DNA from: an uncultured Bryobacteraceae bacterium
GTDB taxonomy: Bacteria > Acidobacteriota > Terriglobia > Bryobacterales > Bryobacteraceae
DNA length: 64,000 nucleotides
Assembly (NCBI GenBank): GCA_938003835.1
Contig: CALKXJ010000021.1
Coordinates: 60,984-124,983, forward strand
Reading direction: 5' to 3'
The translations under genes and the position numbers were made by a program. The notes beneath the pieces were generated by a model. The model saw only the letters and a list, made by a program, of their open reading frames with translations, was not told the DNA's origin and ran no database searches. Position 1 is the stretch's first letter. Each line of letters starts with the position of its first letter. Positions 51,982 through 60,625 of the stretch are shown piece by piece.

Positions 51982-53307
51982 TCAGGAGGCCATCACCGCC
52001 GGGTAGACCTTGCGGATCGCCGCAATGATGTCGTCCACATCCCGGCGGGTGAATTTCGGGTCGACAGCGACGCCCGCGAAGCGGTTCAGGATGTCCAGCG
52101 TCCGGGGGCAGCTCTCGGCGCCGTAGCGGATCGTGGGACCGCGGCCCATGGTCCACGTGGGCCAGTTCGGGAAGGCCGTCAGCTTCTTCTCGATGTAGTT
52201 CTGGACCGGCAACACCACGGAGCCCGAGGGCGGCCGCGCCGGCACGTTCTCCGCCTTCATGGCTTCCATGAAGCGGTCCCGCCGCTCTTGGCTGTCGAAC
52301 CCGATGTAGACCGAGTCGCCGGTTTCGCCGTCCGGGTCAGGCCGCTTGCGGAACCGGATGCCGTCCAGGCCCGTCAAGCTGTCATAGATGCGCCGCACGT
52401 GGTTGCGGGCTGCTCCGATGATGGTGTCCAGCTTGCGCAACTGGGCGAGCATCACCCCGCCGGTGAACTCGTTCATCCGGAAGTTGACGCCGGCAAAGGG
52501 CTCGAGCGCTGCCTTGCCCACCCGCTCCTCGTGCAGGGCGCGCAGCGAGCCGACGTCGTGGAAGCGCGAAGCGCGCTCGAATAGCAGCGGATCGCTCGTG
52601 ACCACGGAGCCACCCTCGCCGGAGGAGATTGTCTTGTTGACCTGGTGGCTGTAAATGCCCATGTCGCCGAGCGAGCCGAGCGGCCGTCCCTTATAACTTC
52701 CGCCCACGGCCTGAGCGCAATCCTCGAGCACCTTCAACTTGTGCCTGCGCGCGATTTCAAGAATCGCATCCATATCGGCGGGCACGCCCTGTAAGTGCGC
52801 AACGATAACAAGTTTTGTCCGGGGCGTGATCTTGCGTTCCAGGTCGGTCGGGTCCAGGTTGAACGACTCGTCGACCTCGGCGAAAACCGGCAGCGCTCCC
52901 GCCATGATCACTGCCGTGCAGGTGGAATGCCAGGTCCAGGCGGGCAGGATCACCTCGTCGCCCGGGCCGACGCCGAAAGCGGCCACCGCGGTCTGAAGCG
53001 CCGCGGTGCCCGAGGTGACCGCCAGGGCAAAGCGCGTCTGCATGCGTTCGGCGAACTCCTTTTCGAAGGTGGCGACTTTCGTCGGCGGCTTGCCGCCCGG
53101 CTGGCCCCACCAGCGGAACGGCGCGCCGATGTCGAGCACCTCGTTGAGAGCCGCCCGCTCCTTGTCGTCGTAGTAGAGCGGTCCCCAATGACGCGCCCGG
53201 AGCGGAGTCGCGCGCACGGGGGCGCCTCCCTCGATGGCCAGCCGCGGCGCCGCCTCCAGGCTCGCCGCCCCGGCAGCCGCTGCGGCCATGAACTTTCTGC
53301 GATTCAT
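51982..53307 (-). CDS. DegT/DnrJ/EryC1/StrS-family aminotransferase with Tat-type signal
   Basis: A 441-residue PLP protein. The N-terminus MNRRKFMAAAAAGAASLEAAP is a Tat-type signal, odd for this family. The fold begins with 'LAIEGGAPVRATPL'. PLP-binding residues are visible: 'VTSGTAALQTA' (98-108), 'ILPAWTWHSTCTAV', 'VLEDCAQAVGG' (Asp196) and the Schiff-base Lys225 in 'YSHQVNKTISSGEGG'. DegT enzymes make amino sugars or act as dehydratases on nucleotide sugars, normally in the cytoplasm. GAGGAGG 7 nt upstream of the ATG fixes the start, and TATAGT lies about 40 nt upstream. How PLP would be loaded for Tat export is a real question. Confidence 0.85.
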   Translation of the reverse strand: MNRRKFMAAAAAGAASLEAAPRLAIEGGAPVRATPLRARHWGPLYYDDKERAALNEVLDIGAPFRWWGQPGGKPPTKVATFEKEFAERMQTRFALAVTSGTAALQTAVAAFGVGPGDEVILPAWTWHSTCTAVIMAGALPVFAEVDESFNLDPTDLERKITPRTKLVIVAHLQGVPADMDAILEIARRHKLKVLEDCAQAVGGSYKGRPLGSLGDMGIYSHQVNKTISSGEGGSVVTSDPLLFERASRFHDVGSLRALHEERVGKAALEPFAGVNFRMNEFTGGVMLAQLRKLDTIIGAARNHVRRIYDSLTGLDGIRFRKRPDPDGETGDSVYIGFDSQERRDRFMEAMKAENVPARPPSGSVVLPVQNYIEKKLTAFPNWPTWTMGRGPTIRYGAESCPRTLDILNRFAGVAVDPKFTRRDVDDIIAAIRKVYPAVMAS

Positions 53308-53402
53308 GGTGAGACCTCCTCTCGGGTCGGTACACCTCCAACTATACTCCGATTCGAAGCAAGGAGCCCGCGGCTTTTCTGCGCTAAATTGTAGGTAACC
53401 CT

Positions 53403-54050
53403 ATGTTCGTCTGGATCTGTCCCCAGTGCGGCCGGGAAGTGCCCCCGCATGACACCGAATGCCCGTTCTGCGCGCTGGCCGCCGCGGAAAAGGAAAGGAA
53501 GCAGGAAGCCGCAGCTCCGCCCGCCGCTCCCGCCTCCGAGGCCGCACCCGCCGCGCAGCCCGTCTACGTCATCACTCCCACTCGAAGAGTTCCCGGCTGG
53601 CTGGTGGCGTTGCTGGTGGCCGTGGGCCTGATCGCTCTCGGCGGGGGCGCCTACTACTGGCTGCTCGCCTCCAAGCGTTCCGCCAGCCAGGCCGGCGCGC
53701 CCGAAGCAACTCCCGAGACGACCGCTGTGACAACTTCCGGCAACCGCTTGAGCAAGTACATCGAGGCGACGGGCTTCCGCGTCACCGAGGATGAAAGGAA
53801 GCGACTGAACGTGCGCTTCCTCCTTGTGAACCACTCGCCGGCTGACATCGGCGATCTGGCGGGCAAGGTCTTTCTCAAGACAACCGAAGGCAAGTCGATC
53901 GCGGACTTCGACTTCAAGACCACGCGGCTCGGGCCGTACGAATCGATCGAGTTCACCGTCGTGGTCTCGACGACGCTCAGGGCTTACGAGATTCCCGACT
54001 GGCAGTTCCTCAGAGGCGAAGTCCAGATCACCTCACCGTCGAATCTCTGA
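53403..54050 (+). CDS. zinc-ribbon membrane protein
   Basis: A 215-residue protein: N-terminal zinc ribbon (C-P-Q-C at 6-9, C-P-F-C at 20-23), an Ala/Pro-rich linker (30-55), one transmembrane helix (about 62-84), then a beta-rich domain (about 110-213: 'YIEATGFRVTEDERKRLNVRFLLVNHSPADIGDLAGKVFL', 'FDFKTTRLGPYESIEFTVVV'), which looks like a FxLYD/DUF-type immunoglobulin-like fold. The ribbon faces the cytoplasm and the beta domain the periplasm. Function unknown. A TAAATT box lies 12 nt before the ATG. Confidence 0.7.
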   Translation: MFVWICPQCGREVPPHDTECPFCALAAAEKERKQEAAAPPAAPASEAAPAAQPVYVITPTRRVPGWLVALLVAVGLIALGGGAYYWLLASKRSASQAGAPEATPETTAVTTSGNRLSKYIEATGFRVTEDERKRLNVRFLLVNHSPADIGDLAGKVFLKTTEGKSIADFDFKTTRLGPYESIEFTVVVSTTLRAYEIPDWQFLRGEVQITSPSNL

Positions 54051-54521
54051 GGCGGCGCGAAAGATCTGGCGGAGTACCCTGCGGCGATAGGCAAAGATCT
54101 CTTCTAGTTGTCGCCGGACGACCAACCAGTGAGCCAGCTTCCCCAGCGGCCCCAACGGCAGCGCGTAGGCGACGTGATCGAGGACCTTCGTGCCCTCGGG
54201 CGTCTCTTCGAACGTATGGGTATGTCGCCACAGGCGATACGGGCCGCGCACCTGCTCGTCTACGAAGCGCTGCGGAGGTTCGTACGCGGTGATTAAAGTC
54301 TTCCAGGGAAGCGGCAGGCCCAGCCAGCGGATCGTGTAATCGAATTCCGCCCCGAGCCGCATGATGAGCGGCTCGGGCGTCCGGATGCGGAAGTTGAGCC
54401 ACGGCGGCGTGATCCGGCTCAAGTTTCTCGGGTCCTCGAAGAACGCAAACGTCTCATCGATCCCTGCCGGCACAACCAGCTCGGAGCGGAGCTCGTAGGT
54501 TCCGTTCTCATTCATGTTCAA
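54033..54521 (-). CDS. SRPBCC-family (START-like) protein
   Basis: A 162-residue single-domain protein. 'YELRSELVVPAGIDETFAFFEDPRNLSRITPPWLNFRI' at the start and 'TYTF'-like strands such as 'LWRHTHTFEETPEGTKVLDHVAYALPLGPLG' in the second half match SRPBCC ligand-binding proteins of the type often annotated as cyclase/dehydrase or nucleoside-sugar epimerase-associated. It binds a hydrophobic ligand in a helix-grip cavity; the ligand is unknown. It overlaps the upstream TPR membrane protein by 14 bp and the convergent zinc-ribbon gene by 18 bp. Confidence 0.82.
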   Translation of the reverse strand: MNMNENGTYELRSELVVPAGIDETFAFFEDPRNLSRITPPWLNFRIRTPEPLIMRLGAEFDYTIRWLGLPLPWKTLITAYEPPQRFVDEQVRGPYRLWRHTHTFEETPEGTKVLDHVAYALPLGPLGKLAHWLVVRRQLEEIFAYRRRVLRQIFRAASEIRR

Positions 54522-55992
54522 GCTCTCTCAGTTGCTTCCATGCAAAGCCGCACTCCTGCGGGGGCCGTCGGCGTTCCCCGAGGCGCGCCAGATTCCAGTA
54601 GGCGTCATACAGGCACGGGTCCACCGAGAGGGCGCGCTCGAAATCGGCGCGGGCCGCCTCCCGCTGGCCCAGGGCCAGCAGCGCCGCGCCGCGGTTGTTG
54701 TAAGCGAGTGCACTGCGCGGATCGAGCGCCAGCGCCCGGCCGAATTCTGTTAGCGCCTCTGCGGGCCGCCCCGCAGCCAGCAGGCGCCTCCCTTTTTCGG
54801 ATGCCACTCGAGGGTCGTCCGGCGCCAGAGCTTTTGCGCGGTCGAGCAGCTCGAGCGCTTCCTCCTCCGCCGAGGCGCGCGCCAATTGCAGCAGCGGCCG
54901 GACCTTCCCCGGGGACCGTGCGACCGCCTCCCTCCACAGGCGCTCCTCGGTCTGCCAAACTTCGACTCGTAAGAGGGTCAGGATCAGCAATGCGGCGCCG
55001 CCCAGCGCAAGCAGGCGCGTGTCCAGCTTCCGCAGTGTCAGGGCGACAGCGGGCGCCAGGCTGACGAGCGGCAGATACATGCGGCGGTCCGCCGCCAGAT
55101 CCGAGGCCGGAAAGATGCTCGAGCTTGGAAGGAGCAGGATCAGGGCGCCGAGGAACCAGAAACCGCACCGGAGCTCGCGAAAGCGACGGGCCGCCAGCGC
55201 CGCCGCCGCGAGGATCGCGCCCCAGGCCAGCGCTGCCGGGGCTAGCGAGGGAATCCGGATTTCCGGGTCCACCGTGAAGCCGTACGGGATCACCAGCAAC
55301 CGCAAGTACCGCCAGATGACGACACCCTGCGCCGCCAGGTACTCGCGCCAGGTCACCTCCGCGCCGGCGCCCGCACCCGAGCCGGGCAGCACGGCTGCCA
55401 GCGCCACGACCCGAACGCCCGCCGCCAGGGCGAGCATCACCATCGCCGCCAGCGGCTTCACGCGCCGGATCTGCCCGGCCGAGGAGAGCTCGAACCAGGC
55501 GAGAAACAGCGGAAAGGCCGCGCACTCCTCTTTGGCAAGCAGCGCCGCGCCGAACCAGGCCACCGCGGTCCAGGGACGCTCCGCCAGCCAGGAGCGCCAC
55601 GCCGCCAGGCACAGCAGCGCCGCCAGAAGCGTCCCCCGCTGGTAGATGTAAACCACCGGCTCAGTTTGTATCGGGTGAACTGCGAACAGCACCCCGGCCA
55701 CGAGTGCAGCGCGCGGCTCGAGCAGCCGGCGCAGGATCGCCGTGAGCAACACGGCCGCGCCCAGATGGACTCCCAGGTTGACCGCGTGGTAGCCCGCGGG
55801 GTTGGCGCCCCCGAGGGCGTGGTTCATCCAAAAGGTGAAGTAAGTGAGAGGCCGCGTCTGCTCGAGGCGCCAGGCGCGCAGCCAGCCTTCGGGAGCCGTG
55901 ATCGTCGCATCGGCCAACAGCGCGTAGTCGTCGAAATGGAAACTTGCCGTCAGGCTCCGGCCGAAAGCAAGCACAGCCGCGACCGCCGGCAC
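54508..55992 (-). CDS. membrane protein with C-terminal TPRs, TMTC/GT-C mannosyltransferase-like
   Basis: A 494-residue protein. About nine transmembrane helices fill residues 1-340. The first loop carries 'LTASFHFDDYALLADATI' with the Asp-Asp pair, and then 'RPLTYFTFWMNHALGGANPAGYHAVNLGVHL' and 'AGVLFAVHPIQTEPVVYIYQRG', a close match to the TMTC/DUF1736-type O-mannosyltransferase fold. Residues 355-490 are TPR repeats ('ALAYNNRGAALLALGQREAARADFERALSVDP'). Probably transfers a lipid-linked sugar to exported proteins; bacterial examples are untested. Divergent from nth. Confidence 0.75.
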   Translation of the reverse strand: MPAVAAVLAFGRSLTASFHFDDYALLADATITAPEGWLRAWRLEQTRPLTYFTFWMNHALGGANPAGYHAVNLGVHLGAAVLLTAILRRLLEPRAALVAGVLFAVHPIQTEPVVYIYQRGTLLAALLCLAAWRSWLAERPWTAVAWFGAALLAKEECAAFPLFLAWFELSSAGQIRRVKPLAAMVMLALAAGVRVVALAAVLPGSGAGAGAEVTWREYLAAQGVVIWRYLRLLVIPYGFTVDPEIRIPSLAPAALAWGAILAAAALAARRFRELRCGFWFLGALILLLPSSSIFPASDLAADRRMYLPLVSLAPAVALTLRKLDTRLLALGGAALLILTLLRVEVWQTEERLWREAVARSPGKVRPLLQLARASAEEEALELLDRAKALAPDDPRVASEKGRRLLAAGRPAEALTEFGRALALDPRSALAYNNRGAALLALGQREAARADFERALSVDPCLYDAYWNLARLGERRRPPQECGFAWKQLRELEHE

Positions 55993-56022
55993 GAAATTTA
56001 GGAAACGGCTGTTCGGGGATGC

Positions 56023-56028
56023 TATGAT
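56023..56028 (+). promoter_or_regulatory. -10 box (TATGAT) of the nth operon
   Basis: TATGAT, 34 nt before ATG 56063. An ATG triplet series at 56024-56032 overlaps the box itself, which argues against an early start there. Confidence 0.4.
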
Positions 56029-56062
56029 GATGACTTCATTTTTTCACACCCGCTCCTCGAGC

Positions 56063-56740
56063 ATGCCGCCGAAGACCAAGGTGAAGCGCCCCAGAACCGC
56101 CGCGGAGCGCCGCGAGCGCGTGGCGAAGATCCTGGAGGCGCTCGACCGGATGTATCCCAACGCCGCCTGCGCGCTTCATCACCGCAACAGTTGGGAGCTG
56201 CTGGTGGCGACGATCCTCTCGGCGCAATGCACCGACGAACGCGTCAACATGGTCACGCCGGGCCTGTTCGCCAAGTACCCCACCATTCGGGATTTCGCGG
56301 GCGCCTCGCAGGCTGAGCTGGCGCAGGATATCCGCTCGACAGGCTTCTTCAACAACAAGGCGAAATCGCTGATTGGCGCGGCCCGGACGATCCTCGAGAA
56401 GTTCGGGGGAAAGGTCCCCAGGACCATGGAGGAGATGCTTACGATTCCGGGCGTGGCGCGGAAAACGGCGAACGTCGTGCTCGGGACGGCCTACGGCATT
56501 CCTACGGGCATCGTGGTCGACACTCATGTCCAGCGCATCGCGCGGCGGCTGGATCTGGCGCGCCAGAACGATCCGAACAAGATCGAGCAGGAGCTCATGA
56601 AGATCATTCCCCAGGATCGCTGGATTCTGTTTTCCCACCAGCTCATCCACCACGGCCGGCGGCTGTGCAAAGCCCGCAAGCCGCTGTGCGCCGACTGCCA
56701 GCTCGAGCCGCTCTGTTACGCGCCTGACAAGACCGTATGA
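56063..56740 (+). CDS. nth: endonuclease III
   Basis: A 225-residue bifunctional DNA glycosylase/AP lyase that removes oxidised pyrimidines. The helix-hairpin-helix motif is 'LTIPGVARKTANVVLG' with catalytic Lys134, and the catalytic Asp is in 'GIVVDTHVQRIARRL' (Asp153). The [4Fe-4S] cluster Cys pattern C-x6-C-x2-C-x5-C is complete (Cys202, 209, 212, 218). ATG 56063 is preferred because the family sequence begins there; an upstream start would add 13 low-complexity residues over the promoter. Its stop overlaps the next ATG (ATGA). Confidence 0.95.
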   Translation: MPPKTKVKRPRTAAERRERVAKILEALDRMYPNAACALHHRNSWELLVATILSAQCTDERVNMVTPGLFAKYPTIRDFAGASQAELAQDIRSTGFFNNKAKSLIGAARTILEKFGGKVPRTMEEMLTIPGVARKTANVVLGTAYGIPTGIVVDTHVQRIARRLDLARQNDPNKIEQELMKIIPQDRWILFSHQLIHHGRRLCKARKPLCADCQLEPLCYAPDKTV

Positions 56741-57258
56741 GGCCGCGCCTGGCTGCCGCGGTCCTGCTTGTCGCCGCCGCCTGCCGCGTCGAACCGGAGG
56801 CCTACCCGCCGCCGATGCAGCGCGGCGAGCTCTCCGTGGCGACGCGGCCTTACAGGCACTTCATCTCGATGAACGATCCGGACGCGATGCGCTATTGCCT
56901 GCGCGACGTCAGCCCGGCGCTCGAGAACGGCCTGTGGCGCTGGTCGGGCGAGCGGCCCACGTTCCGCTTCGTTCTGCGCCGGCTCGAGGGTCTACGCTTC
57001 ACGATGGATTTCTCGATCGCCGGCGCCGTACTCGAGCAGACCGGCCCGCAGACTGTCTCGGTGTTCGTCAATGGTAGGCTTCTCGGGCGCGCCCGCTACT
57101 CCCAGCACGGCGAACAGCGCTTTGAAAAGCCTGTCGAACCCGCCTGGCTCAAAGCGGGCGAAGACACCATCGTCACCGCCGTGATCGAGCCGGTCTGGGT
57201 CAGCCCGGACGGCACCAGGCTCGGCATCATCCTTGTTCGTGCGGGGTTCGTCGACTAA
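56737..57258 (+). CDS. putative lipoprotein of unknown function
   Basis: A 173-residue protein with a signal peptide and candidate lipobox AAAC (Cys16). The mature part is beta-rich: 'PYRHFISMNDPDAMRYCLRDVSPALENGLWRWSGERPTFRFVL', 'FTMDFSIAGAVLEQTGPQTVSVFVNGRLLGRARYSQHG' and 'DGTRLGIILVRAGFVD'. The strand pattern recalls carbohydrate-binding jelly-rolls and the 'sugar-transferase-associated' C-terminal domains seen after GT-C enzymes. It is translationally coupled on both sides: ATGA with nth and, at 57258, with the membrane glycosyltransferase. Function unknown. Confidence 0.6.
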   Translation: MRPRLAAAVLLVAAACRVEPEAYPPPMQRGELSVATRPYRHFISMNDPDAMRYCLRDVSPALENGLWRWSGERPTFRFVLRRLEGLRFTMDFSIAGAVLEQTGPQTVSVFVNGRLLGRARYSQHGEQRFEKPVEPAWLKAGEDTIVTAVIEPVWVSPDGTRLGIILVRAGFVD

Positions 57259-59471
57259 TGCCGCAGGCGGTCTCGATCCTCTTCGGCGCTGCTTTCACCG
57301 TGACGGTCGCTCTGGCCTGCGGGCGGCTCCTGTTCCGCCGCCTCGGTCTCGTGCTCTACCGGCAGGAGGAGCTGCCGCTGGCCTTCGTTACCGGCGCATC
57401 GCTCGTGAGCCTGATGATTTTCGCGCTGTGCGCGCTGCGGCTCGCCTATCCGGGCGTGCTCCTGGGCCTCGGCATTGCGATCCTCGCCTGGGCCGCGCGG
57501 CGGCGCCTGTGGCGTCCGCCGGCCGAGAGCTTCCCTGCCCTGCCCCGCTTCTGGCGCCTGCTGGGTTTGCCGCTCGCGGCGCTGTTCGGCCTGCTGTACT
57601 TCTCCAACGCCATGGCGCCCGAGATGAGTCCGGACGGCAGCACCTATCATCTGGGCCTGGTCGCCCGCTACCTGCGCGCCCACGGCTTCGAGCGGATCAC
57701 CACGCACATGTACGCCAACCTGTCGCAGGGCATCGAGCTGCTGTTCCTCCATGCCTTCGCCTTCGGCCGGCATTCGGCGGCCGCGCTGGTTCATTTCGCC
57801 TTCCTCGCCGCCCTGCCGCTGGCGATGCTCAGCTACGCCCGGCGCTTCGGGTTGGAGAAAGCCGGGGTGGCCGGGGCGCTGTTCCTCTTCCTGAGCCCCG
57901 TGGCGGGCAAGGACGGCTCCACCGCCTACAACGACGTCGCCGTGGCCTGCCTGATCTTCTGCCTCTTTTACCTGGTCGAGATCTGGGACGAGACGCGGCG
58001 GCCGGCCCTGCTGGTGCCCATCGGGCTCGTTGCGGGCTTCTGCTACGCCTCGAAATACACCGCGTTTCTAGCGGTCCCTTACGCGATCCTGTTCGTCGGC
58101 TGGAAGCTTTGGCGCGCCGGGCAGCCGTGGCTCAGGCCGCTCGCGACGGTCTCGGGGCTCGCCCTGCTGATGATGGCGCCGTGGATCATCAGGAACTGGA
58201 TCTGGTTCGATAACCCTTTCTCGCCGTTCTTCAACCGCTTCTTCCCCAATCCCTACATCCACGTTTCCTTCGAGCGCGCTTACGCCGAGCACATGCGCAA
58301 CTACGAAGGGCTGGCGAGCCACTGGCAGATTCCGCTCGAAGTGACCGTGCGTGGCGCGGTGCTGTGCGGCTTGACCGGACCGCTGTTTCTGCTGGCGCCC
58401 GTCGCGCTTGGAGCGCTGAGCCACCCGAAGGGCCGGCGGTTGCTGGCAGCCGCGCTGGTGTTCGGCTCGACCTACGCCGCCAACATCGGCACGCGGTTCC
58501 TGCTTCCGGCGTTGCCCTTCCTTTCGCTGGCGCTGGCGCTGGTGGTCTCGCGGCGCCGGTCCTTGGCCGCCGGCCTGGTGTTGATTCATGCCATTAGCGC
58601 CTGGCCGGACGTACTGCGACTCTACAGTCACCCTCATGCCTGGCGCCTGGAGAAGGTCCTGTGGCGCGAAGCGCTCCGGATCAAGAGCGAAGACGAGTTT
58701 CTGCGCGCAAACTTCCCCGGTTACGCCGTGGCCCGCATGGTGGAGGAGCTGGTGCCGCCGGGTGAGAAAGTGCTCACTTTTACGCAGATTCCGGAGGCCT
58801 ATACCAGCCGCGAGATCCTCGTCGTCTACCAGGGTGCCTTCAACGAGAATCTGGGCGACCTGCTCTGGACGCCGCTCATCCCGGAGGCGCAGCCGACACG
58901 GCGATTCGAGTTCCGCTTCCCGGCGACGGTCGCCCGCCGGCTGCGCGTCGTACAGACCGCCTCCGGCGCGCGCGAGCACTGGAGCGTCGCCGAGTTTCGC
59001 CTTTTCCACGAAGGCGCCGAGCTCGCCCGCACGCCCGCATGGCGCCTGCGCGCACACCCGAACCCATGGGACGTCCAGCGCGCTTTCGACGCCAGCCCGG
59101 CGACGCGCTGGCGAAGCTGGCAGGATCTCTTCCACGGCATGTACATCGAGGTCGACTTGGGCGAGCCGACGGCGGTGGATCGCGTCGTGCTCGAGAGTGC
59201 GGCCGACCAGTGGAACATCCGCCTGCGCCTGAAAGCGATGACGGAGACAGGAACCTGGCAGACGCTGGCGGAGGCGCCGGCCGAGGAGCGCGTCAGCGCA
59301 CCCGCCGGCCTCCGGCGTCTGGCCGCGCAGGAGATCAAGTACGCCGGCGTCCGATATCTGTTGATTCACGAGAACGAGTTTGGCCGCGACGATTACGCCG
59401 ACCGCCGCGAGGACTGGGGCTTAACCCTCCTCGGCGAGCTCGGAGGCAAGCGCCTGTACAGGATCGATTGA
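57258..59471 (+). CDS. GT-C-type membrane glycosyltransferase with C-terminal discoidin-like domain
   Basis: A 737-residue protein. About 12 transmembrane segments occupy residues 1-455. Early periplasmic loop 'FSNAMAPEMSPDGSTYHLGLVARYLRAHGF' has the acidic residues typical of GT-C enzymes (Glu/Asp pair for metal and sugar), and 'KDGSTAYNDVAVACLIF' resembles the next conserved block. Residues about 535-735 form a soluble beta-sandwich with 'PWDVQRAFDASPATRWRSWQDLFHGMYIEVDLGEP', the F5/8 type C (discoidin) pattern that binds carbohydrate. It likely transfers sugars from a polyprenyl carrier. It starts at ATG 57258, on the last base of the preceding stop codon. Confidence 0.78.
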   Translation: MPQAVSILFGAAFTVTVALACGRLLFRRLGLVLYRQEELPLAFVTGASLVSLMIFALCALRLAYPGVLLGLGIAILAWAARRRLWRPPAESFPALPRFWRLLGLPLAALFGLLYFSNAMAPEMSPDGSTYHLGLVARYLRAHGFERITTHMYANLSQGIELLFLHAFAFGRHSAAALVHFAFLAALPLAMLSYARRFGLEKAGVAGALFLFLSPVAGKDGSTAYNDVAVACLIFCLFYLVEIWDETRRPALLVPIGLVAGFCYASKYTAFLAVPYAILFVGWKLWRAGQPWLRPLATVSGLALLMMAPWIIRNWIWFDNPFSPFFNRFFPNPYIHVSFERAYAEHMRNYEGLASHWQIPLEVTVRGAVLCGLTGPLFLLAPVALGALSHPKGRRLLAAALVFGSTYAANIGTRFLLPALPFLSLALALVVSRRRSLAAGLVLIHAISAWPDVLRLYSHPHAWRLEKVLWREALRIKSEDEFLRANFPGYAVARMVEELVPPGEKVLTFTQIPEAYTSREILVVYQGAFNENLGDLLWTPLIPEAQPTRRFEFRFPATVARRLRVVQTASGAREHWSVAEFRLFHEGAELARTPAWRLRAHPNPWDVQRAFDASPATRWRSWQDLFHGMYIEVDLGEPTAVDRVVLESAADQWNIRLRLKAMTETGTWQTLAEAPAEERVSAPAGLRRLAAQEIKYAGVRYLLIHENEFGRDDYADRREDWGLTLLGELGGKRLYRID

Positions 59472-59495
59472 GCTCACCCGGTGCGCTCGCGGCGC

Positions 59496-59501
59496 TATAC
59501 T
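59496..59501 (+). promoter_or_regulatory. -10 box (TATACT) of the phospholipase-C-like gene
   Basis: TATACT, 61 nt before ATG 59563, followed by a leader with a strong GGGAGGAG ribosome binding site (59549-59556). Confidence 0.45.
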
Positions 59502-59562
59502 TGACGCGCACGGCAACTCGGAGGGCCAACAACCCCCTAGTTCGACGTGGGAGGAGCTCACG

Positions 59563-60528
59563 ATGAAGTTTCGAGCGGTTTTCCACCTGGGCCCCGCCGT
59601 CACTGGCGCCCTGGCCCTGCTCCTTTTGCCCCAAGCCGCGCCGGCCTGGGGCACCGCCACGCACGTCTATCTCGCCAAGAGATTGGGGCATCAGCTCGGT
59701 AACGCCAACCTCCAGGAGATGTATGGCGCCACGTTGCCCGATTTCCCCATGCTGATGTTCGGCTCACCCTATCAGGAGTTCCTGTATCGGAAGACCCACT
59801 ACGACTTCATGCAAATGGTTCAGCAGGCGCCGCTCGGCTACCCGAGAGCGACCGCCTACGGCTTCGCCAGTCACAACGAGACCTGGGGCGCCGATTATTC
59901 GGCGCATATCCTGACGCTCGGCGGCACTGGGGGCTACATCGTCCAGAAGATTCCTCCGCTCGCGGCGGCGCTTCTGCCGGGCGTCTCGGCTCTGCTCACA
60001 AACCGCGGGATCGATGATCCCCAACTGGCGGCCCAGTTGAGCACCACGCTGGCCGACACCGCGCTCGAGGCGGCCGTCGACCTGCGCATCAGCCGGAACC
60101 AGTTCCCGGAGGTGGGCCTCGAGATGATGCTCGCCTCGGCGCTTCGAGGCGCTTATGTGCCGTCGCTTGTGGTGTCGGCCTTCGCGAAAGATCTGGCTGT
60201 GAAGGCCTCGATCAGCGAGGCGCAGGCCGCGGCCATCCTGGTGGCGGCCGAAGCGCAGAACCGCCAGTACGTGGCCACCTACGGCGCGGCGCTCTCGCAG
60301 GCGAATCGGGCGGACCTTGTGGCCGGTCTGATCGCCCAGCTCGCCGTCCAGGCCGTGCCCGGACTCGGCAGCCCGGAGGCCGCGGACCTGATAGGCCTGA
60401 TCCGCTCGAGCCTGGCAAGCGCCGACAACTTCATTCGGTATGACTACGCCCGGCAGATCGAGGCCACACTGGAACGCACCGGCAAGGAACTGCTTAAACA
60501 CTGGATCTTCACCTCGCTGATGCCGTAA
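59563..60528 (+). CDS. zinc-dependent phospholipase C-like protein
   Basis: A 321-residue exported protein. The signal peptide ends at about residue 28, placing Trp29 at or near the mature N-terminus as in Bacillus PLC. Zinc-ligand candidates appear in order: Trp29, His34 ('AWGTATHVYLA'), Asp60 ('ATLPDF'), His104 ('YGFASHNETWGADYSAH'), Asp111 and His115. The family hydrolyses phospholipid head groups. The C-terminal half is helical and has no obvious domain. A strong ribosome binding site (GGGAGGAG) precedes the ATG by 6 nt. Function on lipid or another phosphodiester is inferred from the metal-site pattern. Confidence 0.72.
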   Translation: MKFRAVFHLGPAVTGALALLLLPQAAPAWGTATHVYLAKRLGHQLGNANLQEMYGATLPDFPMLMFGSPYQEFLYRKTHYDFMQMVQQAPLGYPRATAYGFASHNETWGADYSAHILTLGGTGGYIVQKIPPLAAALLPGVSALLTNRGIDDPQLAAQLSTTLADTALEAAVDLRISRNQFPEVGLEMMLASALRGAYVPSLVVSAFAKDLAVKASISEAQAAAILVAAEAQNRQYVATYGAALSQANRADLVAGLIAQLAVQAVPGLGSPEAADLIGLIRSSLASADNFIRYDYARQIEATLERTGKELLKHWIFTSLMP

Positions 60529-60625
60529 GCGCGCCGCCGGCGCATCAGCGAGCCGTCCGTGAAAGCCGGCCCCGCCGCGTTCGGACCACGCGGGGGGCGC
60601 ATCGGGTAAGATGTGCTTCATCGGA

